Positions 37,961-49,422 of a stretch of 64,000 bases of DNA are shown here, one piece after another; within the stretch, counting starts at the first letter, position 1, and each line of letters opens with the position of its first letter. The notes beneath the pieces are model-generated. The model ran no database searches. It saw only the letters and a list, made by a program, of their open reading frames with translations, and was not told the origin of the DNA. The stretch spans positions 1,054,001 to 1,118,000 of the forward strand of contig NZ_JAQZCH010000002.1 of NCBI RefSeq assembly GCF_028737325.1, read 5' to 3'. This stretch comes from Microbacterium thalli. GTDB taxonomy: Bacteria; Actinomycetota; Actinomycetes; Actinomycetales; Microbacteriaceae. A program made the position numbers and the translations under genes.

Positions 37961-40096
37961 ATGCTGAGACACGCTCGAGCCGTCTGGCGGGGCATGCGCC
38001 GCGCCTCCGCCGTACGGCCGGTCATGGAAGCGGTGGACCGCGCGTGGTGGGCTCACACCATCCGGCGCGCCCACGTCGTCGACATCGACTTCGTCGTCGG
38101 CCAGGGTGGTCCCGCTTCGGTCCGCCGCGCCGTCCGCCGGTACGTGCGCGCCGGCTTCCGCGATGGTATGTCGTTGAACCCGCTTTTCATGGAACGTCTC
38201 GTCGCATCGCAGCTTCCGGACGCGGGACGCGTCCCCGCCCTCTACGCTTACCTCGTCAACGACCCTCGCTCGGTCGCGGTGAGCGTGAATTGGGACGCGC
38301 CTGGGTACGTCGAGCGGCACCCCGAATCGGCCGATGAGCCTGGCGGCCCCCTCGGGCACGCGTGGCGGGCGGCCCGCGCGGAGGGCTCCGTCATGCTCGG
38401 GTCGTCTCCGGCCCTGCAGCAACGCGTCGCCTGGAGCGACGTGCTCACCGCGGCACGCTGCGCGCCGGCGGCCGAGCCCGCGCTCAGCGACACGCGCATC
38501 GTGTATGTCTGCCGTCTCGCCGACGATGAGGGTATCCCTGCACGCCCCCTCATGGAGGCCGCGAAGCTCGCGGAGGAGCCAGACGTCGCTACCGTGATCG
38601 CGCTGAACTCGGCGGGCGGCGAAGCGCGGATCGCATCGTGCATCCTCGCGCTGTGGCTGCCGCGGACGCAGATCGTGCGAGACCAGCCCCATCTTCTTGA
38701 TCGCATCGCTCGGTCCCGCGCCGCCACGGTGGTCGTCCGCGGACCTCATGCCGAGATCGATGCGGAGGCTCTGGCTACTCTGGCCGACGAGGGCAGGAAC
38801 GGGCCCGTTGCGCCTCTGTGGCTCGGGTGGGACGGAACCGTCGCGTCCGCAGGCGTCGTGGTGCACGAAGGCCGCCCGCAACACCTGCTCCGCGACCATC
38901 CGGCCGAAGACGCGCTCGCCCTGGGGGCTGTGTTGGACGTCGCGAGCGTCGCCGGCGAGACCTACGCCGCACCGGCGACGTCACCCGCGTCGGGTGCCCG
39001 CACGCTGACCGGCGTCGTGGTTCGGGCGCCGGTCATCCGCACCGGCGTTGTCGAGTCGAGCGCCGTGGCGGGGGGCGCAGACATGGCTACCCTCGTTGCG
39101 CGAGCCGGGCTCCGCGTCGAGCCGGGTACGGCTGGATCTCCCACGCTGTCCCGCGCGCCACGAACGGCCGAGACGGAGGACGGGGAGACCGTCCCATGCC
39201 TTCGCTGGGCCATCAAGATAGCTGCTCCCCCCGGCAAGCCCGGCGAGTCTTGGGGAGACACGCACTTCGCTCGGGGTCTCGCGGAGGCTCTCCGTAGGCT
39301 CGGTCAGGAAGTGGTCATCGACGCATATGACGCGCGGATGCGCTCGACGGGGTACCTCGACGACGTGGTCCTCGCGCTCCGCGGTCCTGAGCCCTTTCGC
39401 GGGCAAAGGGGCGCTCTGTCACTCCTCTGGGTCATCAGTCATCCTGACGAGATCGAGTACGACGAATTGTCGAGCTTCGACAAGGTGTTCGCGGCGTCGG
39501 AGGCCTGGGCGCGGAACACCGAGCGGCGCTTCGGGGTGACTGTGACCCCACTGCTCCAGTGCACAGACGCCCGCCGCTTCCTTCCCGCCGGGCTCCCCCG
39601 AACCGACCGCCTTGTCTTCATCGGGACCGCTCGCGGTATCGCCCGACCGTCCGTCGTCGAGCCCATTCGCGCCGGCATCCCCATCGATGTCTATGGTCCC
39701 GACTGGCGTGGCTACATCCCCGCCGCCTCCATCGTCGCTACCGGCGTTCCGAACTCCGCGCTGCCGCCGCTCTATGAGAGCGCGCGTGCGGTGATGAACG
39801 ATCATTGGCCCGCGATGCAGCGTCACGGCTTCGTCTCGAACCGCCTCTTCGACGTGGTCGCCGCTGGGGGACGCGCGGTCAGTGATACCGTCGCCGGCAT
39901 CGATGACTTGTTCGGCGGCGCGGTCGTGACATACGAGTCCGTTCCCGAACTGATTTCATTGCTACGCACTGATCTCGACACGATCTTCCCGTCGCCCGAA
40001 AGGCTTCGCGAGGTTGCATCGCAGGTGCGCGTGCACCATTCGTTCGATGCCCGCGCGCGCACGCTGCTGCGGACAGCGATCGAACTGCGTCAGTGA
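37961..40096 (+). CDS. Bimodular glycosyltransferase (degenerate GT2-like N-half, CgeB-like GT-B C-half)
   Basis: A 711-aa soluble protein. Residues ~390-710 resemble the CgeB/GT1_2 group: APPGKPGESWGDTHFARGLAEAL, SLLWVISHPDEIEYDEL, FIGTARGIARPSVVEPI, VYGPDWRGYIP and GFVSNRLFDVVAAGGRAVSD. The first ~350 residues include GWDGTVASAGVVVHEGRPQH, which looks like the late part of a GT2 domain, but I see no DxD motif or clean nucleotide-binding start. The N-half may thus be a structural or acceptor-binding remnant. Its stop overlaps the convergent exporter ATPase by 7 nt. I cannot name the sugar. Confidence 0.65.
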   Translation: MLRHARAVWRGMRRASAVRPVMEAVDRAWWAHTIRRAHVVDIDFVVGQGGPASVRRAVRRYVRAGFRDGMSLNPLFMERLVASQLPDAGRVPALYAYLVNDPRSVAVSVNWDAPGYVERHPESADEPGGPLGHAWRAARAEGSVMLGSSPALQQRVAWSDVLTAARCAPAAEPALSDTRIVYVCRLADDEGIPARPLMEAAKLAEEPDVATVIALNSAGGEARIASCILALWLPRTQIVRDQPHLLDRIARSRAATVVVRGPHAEIDAEALATLADEGRNGPVAPLWLGWDGTVASAGVVVHEGRPQHLLRDHPAEDALALGAVLDVASVAGETYAAPATSPASGARTLTGVVVRAPVIRTGVVESSAVAGGADMATLVARAGLRVEPGTAGSPTLSRAPRTAETEDGETVPCLRWAIKIAAPPGKPGESWGDTHFARGLAEALRRLGQEVVIDAYDARMRSTGYLDDVVLALRGPEPFRGQRGALSLLWVISHPDEIEYDELSSFDKVFAASEAWARNTERRFGVTVTPLLQCTDARRFLPAGLPRTDRLVFIGTARGIARPSVVEPIRAGIPIDVYGPDWRGYIPAASIVATGVPNSALPPLYESARAVMNDHWPAMQRHGFVSNRLFDVVAAGGRAVSDTVAGIDDLFGGAVVTYESVPELISLLRTDLDTIFPSPERLREVASQVRVHHSFDARARTLLRTAIELRQ

Positions 40097-41289
40097 GTCC
40101 GCACGACGACCGCCACGTCGGCCGTCGTCGTGCCGAGCGTCTGCTGCTCGGTGTGAACGGTGAACGTTGCTCCGTGTGCGATCCCGTGGACCCCACCCTC
40201 GTCGGGCGCCACAGCGTTTCCGTGCACGTGATAGGTGCCCGCTCCGAGATGCAAAGCCTCAACCCGGAAGTCCACCGTCGCCGCTCCGGACAGGGTCGGA
40301 AGCTCGGAGCGAAGGAGGTCGGTGTTCGACGCGAACACCATGTGCCCCAGGGGCGTGTTGACGCTGAAGCCCGCCGCCCACAGATCGATCTCATGTCCGG
40401 CCTGTAGCTCGAGCCTCACCGTGATCGTCTCGGCCGAGGCGAAAGCGCGACGGCGGGAACCATCGGCGTCGAGGACCTCCACACTCGCCACCGTGATCGG
40501 CGCGGACTCCGCAGACTCCGCGACGGTGGCGGCGTCGCGTCCGTCCAACACATCGCGGAGAACGCCGATCGCTTCGTCCACATCGCCGTCGTGCACCACA
40601 GCACCCTGGCGCAAGACGATGCCACGGTCGCAAAGCTCCGCCACCTGTTGTGCTGAATGACTCACCAGGATGATCGTGCAGCCCTCCGCACGGAACCGCG
40701 CTATGCGGTCCATGCACTTGCGCTGAAACGCCTCGTCACCCACAGCAAGGACTTCATCCACCAGGAGAATGTCCGGGTCAGTGTGGATGGCGACCGAGAA
40801 GGCGAGGCGCACGTACATCCCGGACGAGTAGAACTTCACAGCAGTCTCGATGAAATCGCCGATACCGCTGAACTCGACGATGTCGTCGAATCGATCGTCG
40901 ATCTCCGCGCGAGTGAGACCGAGGATGGAGGCGTTGAGGTAGATGTTCTCCCGCCCGCTCAGGTCCGGGTGGAAACCCGCGCCGAGCTCCAGGAGAGCCG
41001 CCATACGGCCGCGCGTCTCCACGGATCCGCTCGACGGCGACACGATGCCGCCGATGAGCTTGAGCAAAGTGCTCTTGCCCGACCCATTGGCGCCCATGAG
41101 CGCCACGGTGGTTCCCGCTTCGATCTCGAACGTCACATCCTTGACGGCGACGAAGTCCTCGCGATGCTGCTTGCCCTGCCGCCCGAAATGAACGATGCGA
41201 TCCTTCAGGTTGTTGTCGCGTCGGACTCGAAAGCGCTTACGCACGCTGTTGACGCGTACGACAGCAGGCGGGGTATCGGTGCCTGGCAT
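40090..41289 (-). CDS. Polysaccharide ABC exporter, ATP-binding subunit with C-terminal domain (Wzt-like, long form)
   Basis: A 399-aa ATPase. The nucleotide-binding domain (to ~residue 255) has Walker A GANGSGKSTLL, signature YSSGMYVRLAFS, Walker B ILLVDEVLAVGD and the histidine in ILVSHSAQQV. Residues ~270-399 form a beta-rich extension (SVEVLDADGSRRRAF, HEIDLWAAGFSVNTPLG) like the Wzt C-terminal domain that binds the modified chain end in O-antigen export. That extension is missing in the galactan exporter at 16 kb. The cargo is probably the rhamnose-rich chain made by the neighbouring rml and RgpF genes, recognised by its terminus. The ATG overlaps the permease stop by 1 nt (TGATG). Confidence 0.88.
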   Translation of the reverse strand: MPGTDTPPAVVRVNSVRKRFRVRRDNNLKDRIVHFGRQGKQHREDFVAVKDVTFEIEAGTTVALMGANGSGKSTLLKLIGGIVSPSSGSVETRGRMAALLELGAGFHPDLSGRENIYLNASILGLTRAEIDDRFDDIVEFSGIGDFIETAVKFYSSGMYVRLAFSVAIHTDPDILLVDEVLAVGDEAFQRKCMDRIARFRAEGCTIILVSHSAQQVAELCDRGIVLRQGAVVHDGDVDEAIGVLRDVLDGRDAATVAESAESAPITVASVEVLDADGSRRRAFASAETITVRLELQAGHEIDLWAAGFSVNTPLGHMVFASNTDLLRSELPTLSGAATVDFRVEALHLGAGTYHVHGNAVAPDEGGVHGIAHGATFTVHTEQQTLGTTTADVAVVVRTH

Positions 41290-42200
41290 CAGATCTCCTG
41301 GGCGAAGTTGCCCTGCAAGCGGGTGAAGACCCGGTGGGCGACGAGAAGCAGCACCGCTCCGACGGCGGCCGCGATGAGCATCCTGAGTTCGAGGTTCGCA
41401 GGATAGTCGGTTGGCGCTCCGGCACCCCAGAAAGCCTTGTGGAACCCGAGGATCGCGATCGTCAGCGGGTTCGCGAGGTAGAGCTCGATCCCCCAGGACG
41501 GGAGAGAGAAGCGACTGATGACATCGCTCACCATCCGCCACGAATAGACGATGGGCGACGCCCACATGGCGAGCATCAGCACCACCTCGGTGAGGTACTG
41601 GATGTCGCGCAGATAGACGTTGATCGCCGACAGCAGCAACCCCACCGCGGTGGCATAGAGGAGTACCAAGGCGAACGAAGGGAAGAACCAGAGCATCTCG
41701 ACCGGCGCCGGCAGTGCACGGAACAAGACTGCTGCGGTCAGGAGAACGGCGAGCTGCACGAAGAACATGAACCCCGCGCCCCCGACGCTGGCCAACGGAA
41801 AGATCTCGCGCGGAAGGTAGATCTTCTTGACCAGGCCACCGTTCGCGAGGATGGAGCCTGTGGCACCCGAAACGGTGTCGTTGAAGAACATGTACAGCGT
41901 GAGGCCCGCGAATAGATAGACCGCGAAGTTCGGGATGCCCTCGGCGGCACGCAGGAACTGCCCCAGCACGATGAAGTACATCAGGAACTGGATGAGGGGA
42001 CGAATCACGGTCCACAGAAAGCCGAGGAAGCTGTCGCGGTAACGAACCTGCAGGTCACGGCGTACGAGGAGGAACAGCAGGTCCCGCCGCGCGAGCACCT
42101 CGCGGATCTTCCCACCTCGGCCCGGGACGGTCATGCCGTTCGCCGTGACGGTGGCGAACGGAAGCGCGGTCAAGCGCGCGAATCTAGCCGATGTATCCAA
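41289..42200 (-). CDS. Polysaccharide ABC exporter, permease subunit (Wzm-like), second set
   Basis: A 303-aa ABC-2 permease with six helices and the typical start LLVRRDLQVRYRDSFLGFLW, followed by GGLVKKIYLPREIFPLASVG and MLAMWASPIVYSWRMV. The longest frame begins at TTG 42200, with a weak GAAGG ribosome site before it. An ATG at 42134 (MTVPGRGGK) is an alternative that would still keep the whole family domain, so the start is uncertain. The gene lies 30 nt after the RgpF-like gene on the same strand and belongs to the rhamnan operon. Confidence 0.85.
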   Translation of the reverse strand: MDTSARFARLTALPFATVTANGMTVPGRGGKIREVLARRDLLFLLVRRDLQVRYRDSFLGFLWTVIRPLIQFLMYFIVLGQFLRAAEGIPNFAVYLFAGLTLYMFFNDTVSGATGSILANGGLVKKIYLPREIFPLASVGGAGFMFFVQLAVLLTAAVLFRALPAPVEMLWFFPSFALVLLYATAVGLLLSAINVYLRDIQYLTEVVLMLAMWASPIVYSWRMVSDVISRFSLPSWGIELYLANPLTIAILGFHKAFWGAGAPTDYPANLELRMLIAAAVGAVLLLVAHRVFTRLQGNFAQEI

Positions 42201-42230
42201 ACTGCCTTCGCCCTTCGGGAGCTTCAGATT

Positions 42231-44153
42231 CTACGCGGCTTCGGCTGAGCGAATGGCGCGGTCGCTCAGCCAGCGCAGAACGCGGTCGAGCCGTCGAAGT
42301 CGTCCCGTCTCGGGGTCGCGATCAAGACCGTGGTATCGCCGGTACATCGCGATGAAGTCGCTGAGTCGGCCGGTTCCCATCCAACCCGCGCGGTGGAGGA
42401 AGATCACCTTGTCTCGCAGCGAGCCGGGAATCGTCGCAGCCATCTCGTCCACTTTGAACTCGAGCGACGTGTGACTCAGCGCCGCATACTCGGCCGTCAG
42501 CGCGTGGCGTGTGTGATACCCGTCCTCGGCCGCGACGTAAGACGGCATGCGCTCCAGCACATGTGCCAGACCGCCATCCCGGTACGCGTCCTTTCCCCCG
42601 AAGTCTTCGTAGCGCCAGGGGTGCTCGGCCAATCTCCTGAGTGCGCGGGGACGAGCAGCGTACATCGATCCGAACGGGGCAAGCGGCGATCCGTTGTCGA
42701 GCGGAACGCGCATATCGAGCTGTTCGGCGACCTCGCTGAACCTTTCACGGTTCCCCCACCAGGCATGGCCGAGGGTGCCGTGACCGATGTGGATCATCGG
42801 CGGGTAGACAAGGCCCAAGGTCGGTTCGCGCTGGAACAGGCCGATGAGGTTCGACACGTAGCCGGCGTTCGGGAGCAGATTGTCGAGCTGCTGAGACGCG
42901 AAGTGCTGGCCGACGGCGTAGCCCTGTTGCGGCGTCCGCTTGGTGTGGATCTTCACCAGGACGTCGTACCTGTCATCCATGATGACGTCACGACAGGCGA
43001 TGAGGAACGCGCTCTGATCACGACCGTTGTTCGAGGGCAGGACACGGATGTCGACGCGACGCCCCTCCCGCGGGAACTTGGCGATGACGGCGGCGATCGC
43101 GTCAGCGCGGCCCGCGTCCGGAGTGGTGACGATGAGATCGTACGGGCCCGGCATCAGGTCCGCGCGCCGCAGCATGTCCTCTGCCATGTCCACGTAATAG
43201 ATGTGCGCGACGACGGCCAGCCTGAGGGAGGACGACTCGTCGTGCAGCACGGCCTGATCCGGCAGGATCTCCAAGGCCCCGATGTCGGTCGCCAGGTCCC
43301 GAGGGGGCGAGTTCCGGGCGAGATTCGGGAGGATCAGTTCCCGCGGGTATCCGTACTGCTCCACCTTCTCCAGAGCCCACCGCCCTATGGAAGCGTTGTG
43401 GTCCATGGTGATCGGCCAGAAGAAGAACGGCTTGCGCTTGACCACCGGGCACCCTGCATCGAGCATCGCGGCGGCGTTGAAGATCGAGGGATTCTCGGTG
43501 TCGTAGTCGGCGTACGGGAACCCGACCTCATGCGTGAATCCACGCGATGCGAAGTGCTCGGTGAAAGTCACTTCGTGTCGGGTGACGGCCTCCCGCCAAT
43601 CGTCGAGGACGGGAAGGTCGCGCCAGTATCCCTGCCACGCTCCGGACGAGAACATGCGTCGCCTGACAGCGATCCAGAACGACTGGAGGTGGTAAGGGAT
43701 CACCTCGCCCGTCCACGACGCATCGACCTCGACCCGAGGGTGATCGGTGAGGCCCCAGAAGTCGACCGCGGTGGCGTCCATACGCTCGAAGATCGGAGCG
43801 AACGGCCGAACCGGACCAAACCAGGTGTCGTTGGTCAGCACGACTTCCCCGAACTCCGCGAGGCGATCGCCGAGCAGGTCGAGTCCCGCCTTCTGCCCCC
43901 AGATATCGAGCCCGGTGTTCTCGCGCTGCAGAACGTCGTCCGCGACATCCATGAGCGCCGCGCGAGCCTCGGCGAGCAGTTCCCCGTTGACGACGGCGAC
44001 GATGTAGTGCGCGTGCTCGCGCAGGGCCCGCAGCGCATAAAGAACGAAGTCGTCGACGCGCCCGCGCTTGTCGTAGATCACGTACACGACCGCGCGTCGA
44101 TCACCGTCGAGGAATCGCGTCGGCACGCTCGGCGGCTCAGCCACATCCGTCAC
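42231..44153 (-). CDS. Rhamnan synthesis protein F family (RgpF-like), first copy
   Basis: A 640-aa protein of the RgpF family, cytoplasmic GT-A-like enzymes that act on rhamnose-glucose wall polymers. Landmarks are AVVYVIYDKRGRVDDFVLYAL, a BORENT-type loop QRENTGLDIWGQKAGLD, LTNDTWFGPVRPFAPIFERM, a central VVAHIYYVDMAEDMLRRA that starts a second module, LPSNNGRDQSAFLIACRD and VLVKIHTKRTPQQGYAVG. So it is bimodular, as in streptococcal RgpF. GTG 44153 overlaps the stop of the paralogue upstream by 4 nt. The dTDP-rhamnose genes nearby support use of rhamnose. Confidence 0.83.
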   Translation of the reverse strand: MTDVAEPPSVPTRFLDGDRRAVVYVIYDKRGRVDDFVLYALRALREHAHYIVAVVNGELLAEARAALMDVADDVLQRENTGLDIWGQKAGLDLLGDRLAEFGEVVLTNDTWFGPVRPFAPIFERMDATAVDFWGLTDHPRVEVDASWTGEVIPYHLQSFWIAVRRRMFSSGAWQGYWRDLPVLDDWREAVTRHEVTFTEHFASRGFTHEVGFPYADYDTENPSIFNAAAMLDAGCPVVKRKPFFFWPITMDHNASIGRWALEKVEQYGYPRELILPNLARNSPPRDLATDIGALEILPDQAVLHDESSSLRLAVVAHIYYVDMAEDMLRRADLMPGPYDLIVTTPDAGRADAIAAVIAKFPREGRRVDIRVLPSNNGRDQSAFLIACRDVIMDDRYDVLVKIHTKRTPQQGYAVGQHFASQQLDNLLPNAGYVSNLIGLFQREPTLGLVYPPMIHIGHGTLGHAWWGNRERFSEVAEQLDMRVPLDNGSPLAPFGSMYAARPRALRRLAEHPWRYEDFGGKDAYRDGGLAHVLERMPSYVAAEDGYHTRHALTAEYAALSHTSLEFKVDEMAATIPGSLRDKVIFLHRAGWMGTGRLSDFIAMYRRYHGLDRDPETGRLRRLDRVLRWLSDRAIRSAEAA

Positions 44154-46023
44154 GAGTTTCTCCTCATCTTCTGCCGCATCGCGCGCACGATCGGTCGGGC
44201 CGGGCGCAACACTCGTCCCGCGAGATGAACCAGCGTCAGCATCCGCGGTGCTCGATAGCGAAGATACATCCGGGCGAAGTCGCGTCCCCGACCCGCGCCG
44301 ACGTCCCCGGCCCGGTGGAGCATCGAGGTGTAGCCAGCCGGATATCCGTAGGAGGTCGTCGCCATCTGATCCGCGACGTACTCCAACGACCCGTGGCTGA
44401 GTCCCGCGTGTTCGGCCGTGGCGACGGTACGAGTGTGGTAGCCCGCTTCGGCGGCTACGTAAGTCAGCATCCTCCGATGGAGGTCGCTCCCATCCTGCCC
44501 CGAGATCCAGGGGCGACCCGCCAGGCGCCGCAGGGCGTCCGGCCGCCCGACCCACATGCCGCCCAGCGGCGCATGGGGCGAGGCCCAGTCGAGCGGCACA
44601 TCGACGCCCATGTCGCGGAGCTGACGCCGCGCTCCGTCGCGAAGGCCGAGCCAACCTGACCCGAGGCTCGAGACGCCGATGTGCGGAGTCGGCGGGAAGA
44701 CCATCCCCAGCCCTGGCTCCCGGCGGAAAAGATCGAGCACGTTCCGCACGTAGGCCGGCCCGGCCACGAGGCAGTCGAGCTGCTGCATACGGAGATAGCG
44801 CCGTACGTTCATCGCGTGCTCGGCGCGACTCCCGGTGTGCAGCGCGATGACGACGTCCGCCTCGCCGTTGAACACGTCTTCTCGACAAAGGTCGAAGACG
44901 ACAGAAACGTCATCGAACACACGTCCCGGCGCCGGCACGACCGTCAGAATCACCCCGTCGACTCCGTGGACTCGCCACGCCTCGTCGATCGCCCGGGCGG
45001 CCGCCTCGTCCGGAGAACTGCACACGATGCGCCGAAGGCCTGGCACCGGAGCAAGACGGCTGAATATCTCGGCGAGCCCGGCGGTCTCTACCACCTGCAC
45101 GACGCCGACGACCGCGAGCTCCGAGGGCTCGGCGTTCGAATTGGATTCCGGCAGGACCTCCATCATCGCCGCTTGGGTGTGCAGCGACTTCGGCGGCATG
45201 GTGCGCACCAGGTCTTGCCACAGCAGGTGCAGGGGATAGCCGTGGTCGGCCATCGCTGCCGCGATACGCCTTCCGACGATGGCGTGCTGATCGAAGAACA
45301 GGGGATAGCCGTCGAAGACATCCCGGACCACAGCGGGACAACCGTCGGCGATCAACAGCTCGGCGTTGAACATCTCAGGATGCTCGGCGGGATAGTCGTC
45401 GCTCGGGAACGCGGCGCCCCCGCGGAACCCCGACCTCGTGAGAAGGTGCGACAGTCCCGACTCGACACGACGAGCATCGTGAGACGTCTCGGGCATCGCT
45501 GGCAAGGTATCCCAGAACGAGCGCCACACGGAGGAGTTCAGCGCTCGGCGGCGAACGGCGAGCCAGTAAGTGCTCAGTTCGACGATGCCGTCCCGCCCCT
45601 CCGAGCGGTCGGATCGCCGAGGATCGCGACGGTCGGTGATCGACCAGACGTCGAGCGCGCGCCGATCCATGCGCTCGAAAGTCGGACCGAGGTCGCCCAC
45701 GGGACCGAACCAACGGTCGCCTGTCACGATGATCTCGTCGAAATCCTCCACGCGGCGGCCCCACCGGGCGAGGCCGACCCGCGCGCCCCAGAAGCCCGTG
45801 ACGGGGCCGGTGTCCTCCACGACGTCGTCAACGAGGGTTCTCACGCGCGCTCGCGCGTCATCGTCGAGTCGTCCCGTAACCAGGATGATCTCATCTGACT
45901 CGCGGCGCAGGCGTTCTAGGGCGTAGACCGCAGCTTCCGCGATCCGTCCTCGCCGAGCAGGGACACTGTAGACGACGCCGCGCCTGCCGCCGACCGGAAA
46001 CGCGGCCGGAACACTTGCGCGGC

Positions 46024-46027
<4 letters not shown>
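44150..46027 (-). CDS. Rhamnan synthesis protein F family (RgpF-like), second copy, diverged
   Basis: A 625-aa paralogue of the preceding protein with the same two-module order: [60 protein letters not shown], then [40 protein letters not shown] and [18 protein letters not shown]. Motif LPSNNGRDQSAF of the sister protein reads [19 protein letters not shown] here, and the loop QRENTGLDIWG is [11 protein letters not shown], so one active site may have a changed or lost function. The start is TTG at 46027, which overlaps the rmlA stop as TTGA; no better codon follows. Confidence 0.75.
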
Positions 46028-47969
<1,942 letters not shown>

Positions 47970-47972
47970 CCC

Positions 47973-49379
47973 GTGTCGATCGATTTCGGTAAGGCGCTCA
48001 CGGTCACCGAGACCCCGATCCCGGGACTCATCGTCCTCGACCTGCCCGTGCACGGTGACTCACGCGGCTGGTTCAAGGAGAACTGGCAGCGCGAGAAGAT
48101 GACCGCGCCAGGCATCGACCTGCCCGATTTCGGCCCGGTGCAAAACAACATCTCGTTCAACGACGCGGTCGGCACGACCCGCGGCATCCACGCCGAGCCC
48201 TGGGACAAGTACGTCTCGGTCGCCACGGGTCGCATCTTCGGTGCCTGGGTCGACCTCCGCGAGGGTCCGACGTTCGGCGCCGTCTACACCGCCGAGCTCG
48301 ATCCCTCTCGCGCGATCTTCGTCCCGCGGGGCGTCGGGAATTCGTATCAGACGCTCGAGCCCGACACCGCTTACACGTACCTCGTGAACGACCACTGGTC
48401 GCCCGACGCGACCTACACGTTCCTGAACCTCGCCGACGAGACCGCCGCGATCGAGTGGCCGATCCCGCTCGATCAGGTCGAGATCAGCGAGAAGGATAAG
48501 AACCACCCGCGTCTTTCCGAGGTGGTTCCGATGCCGCCGAAGCGCATCCTGGTGACCGGCGCGAACGGGCAGCTCGGCCGGGCGCTACGCGCCGAGTACG
48601 GCGACCAGCCGTGGATCGAGTACACCGGGCGAGACGACCTCGACCTGACGTCGCCCGACCTGACCTCCGCACGCCGGTGGCGCGACTACAGCACAATCAT
48701 CAACGCGGCCGCGTACACGAAGGTCGACCTCGCCGAGACGCCCGAGGGCCGCGCACAGGCCTGGGCCGCCAACGTGACCGCTGTAGCCGCCCTGGCACGC
48801 ATCGCGACGGCGAACGGCATCACGCTCGTTCATGTCTCGAGCGACTACGTGTTCGACGGAACGAAGGACGGCGCCTACACCGAGAACGATCCCGTGTCAC
48901 CGCTCGGCGTGTACGGGCAGACGAAGGCGGCTGGGGATGCCGTCGTGTCGGTCGTTCCCCGGCACTACATCGTCCGCACCAGCTGGGTGATCGGCGACGG
49001 CGACAACTTCGTCCGCACGATGGCCTCGCTCGCCGAGCGTGGCATCGATCCGAAGGTCGTCAACGATCAGATCGGGCGCCTGACGTTCACCGACGACATC
49101 GCCCGCGGCATCCGGCACCTCCTCGGAAGCGGTGCCCCTTACGGCGTTCACCATGTCACGTCGAGCGGCACTCCGGCGAGTTGGCGCGAGGTCGCCGCGG
49201 CGGTGTTCACGCTGACGGGACACGAGGCGGATCGCGTGTCCGCCGTGACCACGGCGGAGTACTTCGCCGACGCGGCGGCTGCCGTCTCGCCACGCCCTCT
49301 GAACGGGACCTTGCAGGAGGACCCTGCGCTATCGGGCGACGACTGGCGCGCAGCTCTCAACCGATACCTCCGCGGTTGA
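47973..49379 (+). CDS. Bifunctional dTDP-4-dehydrorhamnose 3,5-epimerase/reductase (RmlC-RmlD fusion)
   Basis: A 468-aa fusion. Residues ~1-185 are an RmlC cupin with GDSRGWFKENWQ, GTTRGIHAEPWDKYVS (catalytic His and Lys) and IFVPRGVGNSYQTL. Residues ~190-468 are RmlD, with RILVTGANGQLGRALR, NAAAYTKVDLAE, HVSSDYVFDG and YGQTKAAGD (Tyr-x3-Lys). Separate genes are the rule, but such fusions are known in actinobacteria. In the RmlC half the second active-site histidine of classical enzymes (GFAHGF) is replaced by GNSYQTL. Both steps convert the RmlB product to dTDP-L-rhamnose. The start is GTG at 47973. Confidence 0.9.
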   Translation: MSIDFGKALTVTETPIPGLIVLDLPVHGDSRGWFKENWQREKMTAPGIDLPDFGPVQNNISFNDAVGTTRGIHAEPWDKYVSVATGRIFGAWVDLREGPTFGAVYTAELDPSRAIFVPRGVGNSYQTLEPDTAYTYLVNDHWSPDATYTFLNLADETAAIEWPIPLDQVEISEKDKNHPRLSEVVPMPPKRILVTGANGQLGRALRAEYGDQPWIEYTGRDDLDLTSPDLTSARRWRDYSTIINAAAYTKVDLAETPEGRAQAWAANVTAVAALARIATANGITLVHVSSDYVFDGTKDGAYTENDPVSPLGVYGQTKAAGDAVVSVVPRHYIVRTSWVIGDGDNFVRTMASLAERGIDPKVVNDQIGRLTFTDDIARGIRHLLGSGAPYGVHHVTSSGTPASWREVAAAVFTLTGHEADRVSAVTTAEYFADAAAAVSPRPLNGTLQEDPALSGDDWRAALNRYLRG

Positions 49380-49388
49380 ACCGTTGGC

Positions 49389-49418
49389 GGCGCTGACCAC
49401 CCACAGGTGATCAGCGCC
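49389..49418. terminator. Strong hairpin between convergent rmlCD and secreted-repeat gene
   Basis: GGCGCTGACCACC (49389-49401), loop CACA and GGTGATCAGCGCC (49406-49418) make a 13-bp stem with one mismatch. It sits 9 nt after the rmlCD stop and 4 nt before the opposite stop, so it can terminate both transcripts. No U tract. Confidence 0.65.
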
Positions 49419-49422
49419 GTCA

